DNA of 64,000 bases from UMGS1958 sp045542415 (GTDB lineage: Bacteria > Bacillota > Clostridia > UBA1381), in assembly GCA_045542415.1 (NCBI GenBank), contig JAZQKZ010000042.1:13562-77561 (forward strand), read 5' to 3'. The notes beneath the pieces were generated by a model. That model made no database searches and was not told the DNA's origin. It was given only the letters and a program-made list of their open reading frames with translations. Position 1 is the stretch's first letter. Each line of letters starts with the position of its first letter. This document shows, piece after piece, positions 52,801 to 58,719 of this stretch. Position numbers and translations under genes: made by a program.

Positions 52801-53828
52801 CTCCATACAATTTCAAGCTCCACATCATCATGAAGCGGAACAAATCCTATTGCACCGCCTGTATTCGTCTGGTTTTTGCTGATAGTTAAATAATTATCCT
52901 GCCCTGCGTAATATGTAACCTCGCCGCTGTATGCAGTTGCCGGAGCAGTTCTGTTCTCTGTCATTGTGACAGCAGTATTGTGTCTGCCTGATTCTCCATA
53001 TATTGTAATATTATCACCGTAATCCGGTTCATAATATGACTTATTCGCCTTAATTGCACCGTCAGTAAGCTCACCAAGCGAACCCTGGAAGTCGATTGAC
53101 TTTGACGCAAGGCTTGCTGTGTCCTTTAACGGAATTAAAACCTTATCGGAAGCATTATATTCTCTTGAAAGGAATCTGAACGAATATGTACCTGTAACAG
53201 GTGCAACAAAGCTTAATGGTTCATAACCGTCTGTTGTACCATCAACGCCGTTCGGTCCTTTCTCTTCCATTGTCGGGTTTGCAATATGTCCTGCACCGTT
53301 TTCTGTCGGCTGGAATAAATATACCGCACTCTGGTTTGCACTCGTCTGATTTACAAGCTCGTTACCGTCAAGTAACATACTTTCAATTTCCGCTACTGTC
53401 CATGCATCGCTCTCCGGATCAAATGCAACATTTGCATCCGCAGTTGACGGTAATGTTACCGCAATACTTGAACCTGCCCAATCCTTACCATCCGAGCTGA
53501 GCTGTGTAGTAAAACCGCTGCTCTCACGAACAACAGCCTCGATACTTCTGTCATTTGCTTCAGTTACGTCACTTCCGAAGAAGATAGTTTCGCCTGCCTT
53601 TGCATAAACGTGAATTACGTTCTTACTCGCCATGCCGAACTGGTTTCTGTCCTTCCACTCCAGATACGGACGTACTGCTCTGTTCGCACTGAGTTCTGAC
53701 GAAGATGTACTATCGGGGACAGTCACCAATTCTCTTGAACCCTCCGCAAATACCGAAGAAATACTTGTGCTCATCATAGCAACTGCCAACAGCATCGCAG
53801 TTGCAGATCGCTTATTGAAGAATTTCAT
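46869..53828 (-). CDS. Giant secreted modular protein 2 (paralogue of protein 1)
   Basis: 2319 residues. MKFFNKRSATAMLLAVAMMS signal peptide, then the same N-terminal region as protein 1 (VYAKAGETIFFGSDV, PLSFVAPVTGTYSFRFLSREY, EIYEIRYYYNRVDV). A TPTPTPSPEP linker near 433 is followed by two tandem related modules (about 440-600 and 605-760: LYEITLYGAP/LYDMTFYSAD, RGFAY/RGFKY, TYLYFD), a third different module, then TWDFYNMKG..GVKYVPDE (1012-1172) and ITVAQGGGQTV (1196-1356). The later parts match protein 1: NAGNYKASIYP, FVFYSNNRGFLFDRW, LAWDGRDAYGNVVPEGEY (near 1650) and LPYLRVTSN. No anchor signal recognised. Function unknown. Confidence 0.8.
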   Translation of the reverse strand: MKFFNKRSATAMLLAVAMMSTSISSVFAEGSRELVTVPDSTSSSELSANRAVRPYLEWKDRNQFGMASKNVIHVYAKAGETIFFGSDVTEANDRSIEAVVRESSGFTTQLSSDGKDWAGSSIAVTLPSTADANVAFDPESDAWTVAEIESMLLDGNELVNQTSANQSAVYLFQPTENGAGHIANPTMEEKGPNGVDGTTDGYEPLSFVAPVTGTYSFRFLSREYNASDKVLIPLKDTASLASKSIDFQGSLGELTDGAIKANKSYYEPDYGDNITIYGESGRHNTAVTMTENRTAPATAYSGEVTYYAGQDNYLTISKNQTNTGGAIGFVPLHDDVELEIVWRSLGSNSTQTFYAAQNGHGETQSDRITVTTTGDMQVTRISNSGGYPIEAGSELKLYAQNNSNHGIEIYEIRYYYNRVDVSNVETASEPTPTPTPSPEPIEYVTTVDLLAFSEMSNYQDKVSTVDGLYEITLYGAPASETGNKDRGFAYTETSVTAADGTAYSYGYNQYAASSFLNFTDGAPTDATAGVIGIVPKTANAKVEIVWSDAADNYRTKLYSTTDGTTSTEIANQHITSSGTRTPVTTTVSLTKDTPTYLYFDRQNAYVHAINYILTDEYPFDAVSESIDYTTLSADYTEDYTVSGTLTDELYDMTFYSADQAGDGSNNRGFKYRTMDDEVTVGETTYTESLYQNAAGTFLNMTDDAPTDTTAGVIAVTPKYENAKIEFVIKNGNDSDVSVNATGAVTGTYGSVATGENGSITTDSLPVGKTTYLYFDQSWTDILEIIYHFEGTATDTATVSEFALFSEDSAETAYAEWTLTGSYSSDSPAGTDGYLPDGTTAATVLTRSASSVATAPELYYSRTPASTRANASSSYRGETATFTTLGGETITASKALKTSGGYGYTLVIDPKLAENDADSYDLTIAYWSNQAETATNLKVVEIDTAAFGKVANGTAIGTAVSENYNNLVITTVEGLTKYASFGFDAQPGLAYVGIEYTISDDTTEDTETTTTTSLTPVSNKYTWDFYNMKGLGTNNTYYSSDMLVGEYPNGEDGTDYDYSYTYDMMVHASETVPVTINNGTLFMYWGGTFNSDGTPDAGVLEFIPYWSGEVTVSFNHGNVQIKQLNGAESEIVTSTGNNDTQKVTLTVEAGKPVYIYPTGGSCSSYIRGVKYVPDEPETGMERGVDEKWAVTGSMVAAWDITVAQGGGQTVEGDVHTWDVANELYTADGSDTTVDGLTKHGSGSISGETSTLNGAQVSGLKMNEYYNESYSNNYLSYTPDSSGTITVHAYSGTNSGTRYLNIEQNGSVVASALLPSGYIMTTCSANVAAGAEVRIYSTDANADNGTWFCYAVGYAEDSYYSDGYVSIPGRAWADIFFLNAGNYKASIYPQLNILTKEGFLYDFYMNGVQPYGFVFYSNNRGFLFDRWSLYSNPELSGQTSTTERLQSLEHSFYSWSSGSDVGTPPVHIEKDGNNNPIVYNGNIMQSTIDGNYIPVDETKDSTHKMFFNSPENNTSVLNAYTGLTSLRTINASESVYESLLADIEYVGLGNAARNDEDDTTVNYGTVGIGGRFELTVNASEATVLESLGANSVSILLDFSSYDLDETGTAPVPVLADDGTWATTSSQTDAEKNNRVSLSTVVNGAGNYTLAWDGRDAYGNVVPEGEYTDNIKSFVEMGMAHFPILDAEHNPNGFKVEMVNEGNSKSTYLYYNNEAVAPKVDANDPSAWYFTSWSQKAYEYLPSKIGDGQNMVAGWDTNTQGGAMTYGEYSADIEGSEDALAKVYAGLNSGKGKAGGDGGYGNYTAIDMWSMYEREANQNLAIGVAPIVDLKPYVSFVAIDGKVTDGTLPFKVSHVGYSGQVLEEYEGNLGDAINDTETAEKFGHTISTGFVAKLSSASGFTNSQVAWNVTIPVSGTLTSTSTDESGNTTTTSTTMPTFIKIPDGTVTTQEDVDEAEYLAYEMYSGLFDSYAIADDEVNVGDEADPDWNSDASLNEDGEPGIMDTPDSAESANDGITDESYIEAMSLSDTDTTAGDYDGNGYWDVTFNVSTEATLTDVENSINKGSIYQVAQIGDSDTGKANIKLRYSLPTTISGSGTVVLGLVIDNLYAPGSEATATFGSSDLDEYHDITSLLTGESNAIQATSFSAYENSSNNEYETGKTISAEEASKIDYVMDFRGDGTSVTVDGTEFAQSTYVNASLFNGNVTFNNARYDNTHGISGCNTYTVNVPGSVDITVGTCGYNYTDIVLYNASGEEVGRIANVLGKYQDSTNGKYGCYPDSDGSVTLSYSGEATTLTLKFEAPSDGGSTSARFWLPYLRVTSN

Positions 53829-53878
53829 ATGTATCCACTCCTCCTAAAAAATTTAGCTAAATAAATATACCTCTTTAC

Positions 53879-53907
53879 ATTATATACCTTTTTACAATAA
53901 ATTGCAA
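53879..53907 (-). promoter_or_regulatory. Promoter of giant gene 2
   Basis: Minus strand TTGCAA (53902-53907), 17 bases with AAAAAGGTA, TATAAT (53879-53884). Same spacing to the start codon (about 50 bases) and the same TCATAACAAGCC upstream block as giant gene 1. Confidence 0.82.
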
Positions 53908-54009
53908 GGCTTGTTATGAAAAAAAAATACTGTTTTTTTGACTTTTTTATAGCAAATGTTAATTTTAACATCGAAAATACACCAAAAATCACAAAATAGA
54001 AGTGTTTTT

Positions 54010-55002
54010 TTATATATCCTGAGCCTGCACTGCCGTCACCGCTACAGTGTCAGCGATTTCCTCTGCTGTACATCCTCTTGACAGGTCATTCACCGGCATT
54101 GCAAGTCCCTGCATAATCGGTCCGATTACCTGCGCACCGCACAGACGCTGTACTATTTTATAGCTTATATTACCCGAATTGAGGTCAGGGAATATCAGAA
54201 CATTTGCTCTTCCGCCCACTTCCGAATTTTTAAGCATACGTTCTGCCATTGCTTCATCAATCGCCACATCAAGCTGCATTTCTCCGTCAACTATCAAATC
54301 GGGCTTAAGCATTTTCGCATAGTATGCCGCCTCCTGCATTTTCCGTATAACCGTACCGGTATCAGCACCGTATGTATTATAGGAAAGCATTGCAACCCTT
54401 GCCTCATCACCGACAAAGCTTTCAAAGGTCTTTGCTGTTGCTATTGCAATTTCCGCAACCTGACGTGCATCGGGATTTACATTAACCACACAATCGGCAA
54501 ATGCATATACAGCACCCTCGCCGTTCTCCGTTGCCATAAGAAATGTCGTTGATACAAGCTTTGTACCATTTGCGGTTTTTATTATCTGTAACGCCGCACG
54601 CATTACGTCGGCAGATGATGTAACACAGCCACAGACCATGCCGTCCGCATCGCCGAGCTTAACCATCATTGTACCGAAATACAGCGGCTTTCTCATCAGC
54701 TTTACTGCATCACTCTCTGTCATGCCGCGTTTTTTACGCAGCTCATACAGCTTATCCGCATAGTCATTAAGCCGAGGATCGTGTATCGGCTCTATAACCT
54801 CTGTTTTTGACAAATCAAGCTGTGCTTCCACCGCCCTTTTGGCGATTATTTCCCGGTTGCCGAGAAGTATTATTTTTGCAAACCCCTCTTCAATTGCCGT
54901 TTTTGCTGCAATAACAGTTCTGATATCCTCGCCCTCGGCAAGCACTATTGTTTTTAGCTGCTGCTTTGCTCTTTCCCTTATCATTGCGGAAACTCTGTTC
55001 AT
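54010..55002 (-). CDS. Phosphate acetyltransferase paralogue (second copy)
   Basis: 330 residues, same length as the copy at 38973. KTIVLAEGEDIRTVIAA, MMVKLGDADGMVCGCVTSSADVMR, VYAFADCVVNVNPDARQVAEIA, IFPDLNSGNISYKIVQRL and DLSRGCTAEEIADTVAVTAVQAQ. The active-site region is intact, so it should be a working acetyl- or acyl-transferase; another acyl-CoA such as propionyl- or butyryl-CoA is possible. It begins 24 bases after the response regulator and is likely co-transcribed with it. No second acetate kinase accompanies it. Confidence 0.9.
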   Translation of the reverse strand: MNRVSAMIRERAKQQLKTIVLAEGEDIRTVIAAKTAIEEGFAKIILLGNREIIAKRAVEAQLDLSKTEVIEPIHDPRLNDYADKLYELRKKRGMTESDAVKLMRKPLYFGTMMVKLGDADGMVCGCVTSSADVMRAALQIIKTANGTKLVSTTFLMATENGEGAVYAFADCVVNVNPDARQVAEIAIATAKTFESFVGDEARVAMLSYNTYGADTGTVIRKMQEAAYYAKMLKPDLIVDGEMQLDVAIDEAMAERMLKNSEVGGRANVLIFPDLNSGNISYKIVQRLCGAQVIGPIMQGLAMPVNDLSRGCTAEEIADTVAVTAVQAQDI

Positions 55003-55025
55003 TCTATCACTCCCGGATTTATTTT

Positions 55026-55703
55026 TTATACTGTAGGCTCTTTTAATACATAGCCTCTGCCCCTCACCGTATGAATAAGCTTGGTATCATAGCCGTCATC
55101 AAGCTTTCTTCTCAGATACCGTATATATACATCCACTACATTAGAACCGACTTCTGATTCATAGCTCCATATGTTGCTTTCTATTTTTTCTCTGCTCAGC
55201 ACAATCCCCTTATTCCGTATCATATATTCGAGCATTGAAAATTCCTTTGCTGAAAGAACTATTTCTTTTCCACTCCGTGTCACCGCCACTTTCTCGCAGT
55301 CAACAATCAGGTCTGCCACACGGAATACATTGCCCGTATCAACTTTTCTGCGTCTGTGCATTACTCTGAGTCTTGCCGCAAGCTCATTAAAATCAACAGG
55401 CTTTACCATGCAGTCATCCGCACCCATATCAAGCCCCTCGACCCTTTCTCTGGGCGAATCACGTCCCGTCAGAAGCATTACCGGCGTATCGTTATCCGAT
55501 ATCCGCATCCGTCTCAACACATCAAAGCCACCGTGTTTTGGCATTACTATATTCAGTATTACCGCATCATATCCATCCGGCCCTATCATGTCAAGTGCCG
55601 CCGCACCGTCATAACAGGAGTCAGTGTCATATCCGATTGCACCAAGATGCTCTGATATTTTTTTATTCATTTCCGCATCAGGCTCTGCCACAAGCAAGCG
55701 CAT
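55026..55703 (-). CDS. Orphan OmpR-family response regulator with a degenerate receiver
   Basis: 225 residues from ATG 55703 (GGAGGT upstream). Receiver domain 1-120 and winged-helix DNA-binding domain about 125-225 (LSAKEFSMLEYMIRNKGIVLSR, VDVYIRYLRRKLD, IHTVRGRGYVL). The phospho-acceptor position reads ILNIVMP with Asn51 where Asp is normal, and the acidic pair near the N-terminus is AEP rather than DD. Thr79 and Lys101 are kept. No histidine kinase is adjacent. It probably works without phosphorylation or through another input. It shares an operon with the C_GCAxxG_C_C protein and the second pta. Confidence 0.88.
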   Translation of the reverse strand: MRLLVAEPDAEMNKKISEHLGAIGYDTDSCYDGAAALDMIGPDGYDAVILNIVMPKHGGFDVLRRMRISDNDTPVMLLTGRDSPRERVEGLDMGADDCMVKPVDFNELAARLRVMHRRRKVDTGNVFRVADLIVDCEKVAVTRSGKEIVLSAKEFSMLEYMIRNKGIVLSREKIESNIWSYESEVGSNVVDVYIRYLRRKLDDGYDTKLIHTVRGRGYVLKEPTV

Positions 55704-55719
55704 ACTCTCACCTCCGGTT

Positions 55720-56163
55720 TTACAGCAAATATTTTTCAACTATCAACGCACAGTCGCCTACACATTCCACACACGGACGCTTTTTATAATATTCCGGTGT
55801 TCTCTCCTCCGGCTTTGCATCATTGTCCTTTGGTTTATTTATACCGAGTAAATCACCGCAGACAATTGAGCCGTTTTTACTCTCGAACTCTGCCGACATC
55901 TCACGGACTGTTTCGTAAATTTTCGTTCTTGTATCGGTATCGCCGGCTTCAGCCTTACTCATTTTAAGACCCGTCAGCATGAACATCGCACTGACGGCAC
56001 CGCAGGTAAGACGCATTCTGCCCATACCGCCGCCAAAGCCCTCCGCAATCTGCATTGCAGTCTCCGGTGCCATTCCAAAAAGATCGGAATACGCTCCCAC
56101 AACTGCCTGTGAACAATTATATCCCGATTTAAACAATTCCTTTGCTTTTTCAACTCTGTTCAT
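55720..56163 (-). CDS. C_GCAxxG_C_C family protein
   Basis: 147 residues. Helical N-terminus with AKELFKSGYNCSQAV, then GGGMGRMRLTCGAVSA (the variant of GCAxxG), a third Cys in SIVCGDLLG and C-terminal PCVECVGDCALIVEKYL. The conserved cysteines suggest metal or redox-cofactor binding; the family has no proven role. ATG 56163 is picked for spacing from AAAGG. First gene of a probable operon with the response regulator and second pta. Confidence 0.88.
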   Translation of the reverse strand: MNRVEKAKELFKSGYNCSQAVVGAYSDLFGMAPETAMQIAEGFGGGMGRMRLTCGAVSAMFMLTGLKMSKAEAGDTDTRTKIYETVREMSAEFESKNGSIVCGDLLGINKPKDNDAKPEERTPEYYKKRPCVECVGDCALIVEKYLL

Positions 56164-56195
56164 TTTTATCATCACCTTTCAGGGCATATATAATT

Positions 56196-56224
56196 ATTGT
56201 AGCATAAAATCTCAAAATAATCAA
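56196..56224 (-). promoter_or_regulatory. Promoter of the C_GCAxxG_C_C, regulator and pta2 operon
   Basis: Minus strand TTGATT, 17 bases, TACAAT, about 33 bases before the first start codon. Unlike the giant-gene promoters, -35 is not TTGCAA. Confidence 0.65.
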
Positions 56225-56274
56225 CTACACTTAATCAGTCAATATACCTATATTTTCAGTGCGGTTTTCGTTAA

Positions 56275-57384
56275 TTATTCCGGTAAAAACCCGCAAAGCA
56301 CCGAGTTTGATACATCGCGTCCCTTATCGGTAAAGCGGATATATTCCCCGTCACGCACAATAAAGCCGCCGCCGATAAATTTTTGCAGCTGATTTTTATA
56401 CAGCTCGCAAAAATCAGCATCAAACCGCCGCTTAAATTCCGCTTCGGAAATACCTCTGTTCATACGCATTCCCATCATCACAAATTCAAACATCATGTCA
56501 TCCTTGCTCAGATGTACATCTCTGTCAGTGCGATAATTACCTGCAATATACTCTGACAAATCAGCTGTATTTTCACTCCTCACGCCGTCTATATACGAAT
56601 GTGCCGCCGCACCGAGTCCGATATATTCACGACATTCCCAATATTTTATATTATGGCGGCTTTCATAGCCGGGCAGTGCGAAGTTTGAAATTTCGTACTG
56701 CTTAAATCCCTTTTCTTCAAGCATTTGCTTTGTCATTGCATACATTTCCCGATCCTGCTCCTCGCCCGGAAGAGAAATAAGTCCCTTTTCGTAATCTGCC
56801 GCAAGGGGTGTGGTGTCTTCTATAATAAGACTGTATGCACTGATGTGCTTCACCGGCAATTTCAAAGCGGTATTTATTGTATTTGCAAGCAATGCTTTAG
56901 TCTGTCCGGGTAATGCCGTCATTATATCCAAGCTTATATTTGAAATTCCGGCACGGCTTACCTCTTCAATTGTATTATATGCTTCCCCCGCACCGTGAAT
57001 TCTGCCAATCACCTCAAGCTCGCTCGCATTGAATGACTGCACTCCCACGCTCATGCGGTTTACTCCACACGAATGCAGGAGACGTGCCTTTCCAAAATCA
57101 ACCGTTCCCGGATTTGCTTCTACCGTAAATTCATAATCACTATGCACTCTAAATACCGAAAACACGGAGCTGCACAGTCTTTCAAGCTGAGTATTGTTCA
57201 GAACAGTAGGCGTACCACCGCCTATAAACACCGTATCAATCTCCTGCCCCCGGTACCGCTGCATTTCCTTTATCAGTGCATCAATATAGGCATCCGCCTC
57301 CGACAGCATTCCGCAATAGGATACAAAATCGCAGTAACGGCATTTTTTTACGCAAAACGGAATGTGAATATATAAACCTCGCAT
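56275..57384 (-). CDS. hemW: Radical SAM heme chaperone HemW
   Basis: 369 residues. GLYIHIPFCVKKCRYCDF holds the radical SAM cysteines (11, 15, 18); IGGGTPTVLNNTQLERL, EANPGTV, GVNRMSVGVQSFN, DIMTALPGQT, KQYEISNFA and YIGLGAAAHSY follow. HemW delivers heme to respiratory enzymes and was long misnamed coproporphyrinogen oxidase. The substrate in an anaerobe is unclear. Confidence 0.93.
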   Translation of the reverse strand: MRGLYIHIPFCVKKCRYCDFVSYCGMLSEADAYIDALIKEMQRYRGQEIDTVFIGGGTPTVLNNTQLERLCSSVFSVFRVHSDYEFTVEANPGTVDFGKARLLHSCGVNRMSVGVQSFNASELEVIGRIHGAGEAYNTIEEVSRAGISNISLDIMTALPGQTKALLANTINTALKLPVKHISAYSLIIEDTTPLAADYEKGLISLPGEEQDREMYAMTKQMLEEKGFKQYEISNFALPGYESRHNIKYWECREYIGLGAAAHSYIDGVRSENTADLSEYIAGNYRTDRDVHLSKDDMMFEFVMMGMRMNRGISEAEFKRRFDADFCELYKNQLQKFIGGGFIVRDGEYIRFTDKGRDVSNSVLCGFLPE

Positions 57385-57417
57385 TTGTTTCCTTTCCTAT
57401 GCAATTCCTTTACATAA

Positions 57418-57440
57418 AAAGGGTGCTTACGCACCCCTTT
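57418..57440 (-). terminator. Terminator after the acidic zinc-ribbon gene
   Basis: Stem AAAGGGGTGC/GCACCCTTT with a GTAA loop and TTTTTATG tail on the minus strand. Confidence 0.85.
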
Positions 57441-57447
57441 CAGATAA

Positions 57448-57969
57448 TCAGAAATCCCACTCGTCATCCTCTTCATCAGACTCTGTAAAGTCAATTTCAA
57501 GCTCCACACGCTTCTCACAATGCGGACATCTGATAACTCCTCCGTCAACAAGCTCGTCATATTCAACCATAAAATCTTCATGACATTCCGGACACTGAAT
57601 TTCAAACAGGTCACTGTTTTCATCATCAAGCTCTTCATCGCTGAAATCAAAATCCTCGTCGTCATCGTCATCATCGTCGAAAAGGTCAAACAACTCATCA
57701 TCGTCATCATCTAAGAAATCCATATCATCTTCATCATCAATATCATCACCGTAGATATCGTCTGCAATGAGCAAGAGAGTATCATCAATCTCATCGATAA
57801 GCTCACGGTTTTCACAGATATCCGCCGACAGATTTTCAATCTCCTCTGCCATATCTGAAATTATGTCAAGAAGCTTTTCAATAATCTTACCCTCGTCACT
57901 TTTAAACTCTGCGCCAAGTCCCTCTGCATAACCCTTTAAATATTCTACCTTCTTTGATATTTCGTTCAT
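57448..57969 (-). CDS. CD1247-like protein with acidic linker and zinc ribbon
   Basis: 173 residues. The N-terminal helical part (about 1-70; KVEYLKGYAEGLG) fits the CD1247 N-terminal domain. Residues about 72-122 are an almost pure Asp/Glu stretch, followed by a zinc ribbon with CPECH and CPHCEK motifs and an acidic end. Function unknown; the acidic tract could mimic nucleic acid or bind cations. It lies upstream of hemW and downstream of efp. Confidence 0.7.
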   Translation of the reverse strand: MNEISKKVEYLKGYAEGLGAEFKSDEGKIIEKLLDIISDMAEEIENLSADICENRELIDEIDDTLLLIADDIYGDDIDDEDDMDFLDDDDDELFDLFDDDDDDDEDFDFSDEELDDENSDLFEIQCPECHEDFMVEYDELVDGGVIRCPHCEKRVELEIDFTESDEEDDEWDF

Positions 57970-58022
57970 AATCTTTCTCCTCTCTTAGTACGGAAGTTAC
58001 CGTTTTTCACATAAAGACAAAA

Positions 58023-58050
58023 CAAGACGATGGACCCATCCACCGCCTTG
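58023..58050 (-). terminator. Terminator after efp
   Basis: A 12-bp stem including G-U wobbles (CAAGGCGGTGGA/TCCATCGTCTTG) with TGGG loop and TTTTGTCTTT tail on the minus strand. Confidence 0.8.
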
Positions 58051-58061
58051 CTTAACTGCAA

Positions 58062-58625
58062 TTACTTGCTTACTCTTTCCATATACTCGCCTGTTCTTGT
58101 ATCAACACGGATAATATCTGAACCGTCAACGAATAACGGAACCTGAATAACCGCACCTGTCTCAAGAGTTGCCGGCTTTGTTGCGCCTGTTGCAGTATTA
58201 CCTGCGAAGCCCGGCTCTGTCTCTGTGATAGCGAGCTCTACGAATGTCGGCGGCTCAAGACCGAATACATTACCCTTATATGACAATACCTTACAGATAT
58301 CATTCTCCTTAACGAACTTCATAGCGTCGCCTACTGTATCCATACCGATCGGGAGCATATCAAATGTTTCCTGATCCATGAAGTAGTATAAATCGCCGTC
58401 ATTGTATGAGTACTGCATGTCCTTTCTCTCAACGAATGCATTCTCAAATTTCTCTGTCGGTCTGAATGTCTTTTCAACCACGCTGCCTGTGATTACGTTC
58501 TTAATCTTTGTTCTTACGAACGCAGCGCCCTTACCCGGCTTAACGTGCTGGAACTCAACTATCTGCCAAACTCCGCCCTCAAATTCAAATGTAACGCCAT
58601 TTCTAAAATCGCCTGCTGTTACCAT
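58062..58625 (-). CDS. efp: Elongation factor P
   Basis: 187 residues, the three-domain EF-P. VTAGDFRNGVTFEFEG, the modification loop HVKPGKGAAFVRTK, VEKTFRPTEKFENA, MDQETFDMLPI, and C-terminal TGAVIQVPLFVDGSDIIRVD. It relieves ribosome stalling at polyproline, which matters here because several secreted proteins in the window carry Pro-rich linkers. SD AGGAGG. Confidence 0.97.
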   Translation of the reverse strand: MVTAGDFRNGVTFEFEGGVWQIVEFQHVKPGKGAAFVRTKIKNVITGSVVEKTFRPTEKFENAFVERKDMQYSYNDGDLYYFMDQETFDMLPIGMDTVGDAMKFVKENDICKVLSYKGNVFGLEPPTFVELAITETEPGFAGNTATGATKPATLETGAVIQVPLFVDGSDIIRVDTRTGEYMERVSK

Positions 58626-58719
58626 ATTAGTATCCTCCTAAATCTTCTGTTAATCATAACTATTTCTATTTTACCTTATTTACAAGAAAAAATCAATAGT
58701 TTTTACAAATTTTTTATAA

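Noticed and set aside
40137..53828. S-layer protein or cellulosomal scaffoldin
   Set aside because: No SLH, cohesin, dockerin or sortase motif could be found in either giant protein, so no such label is justified.
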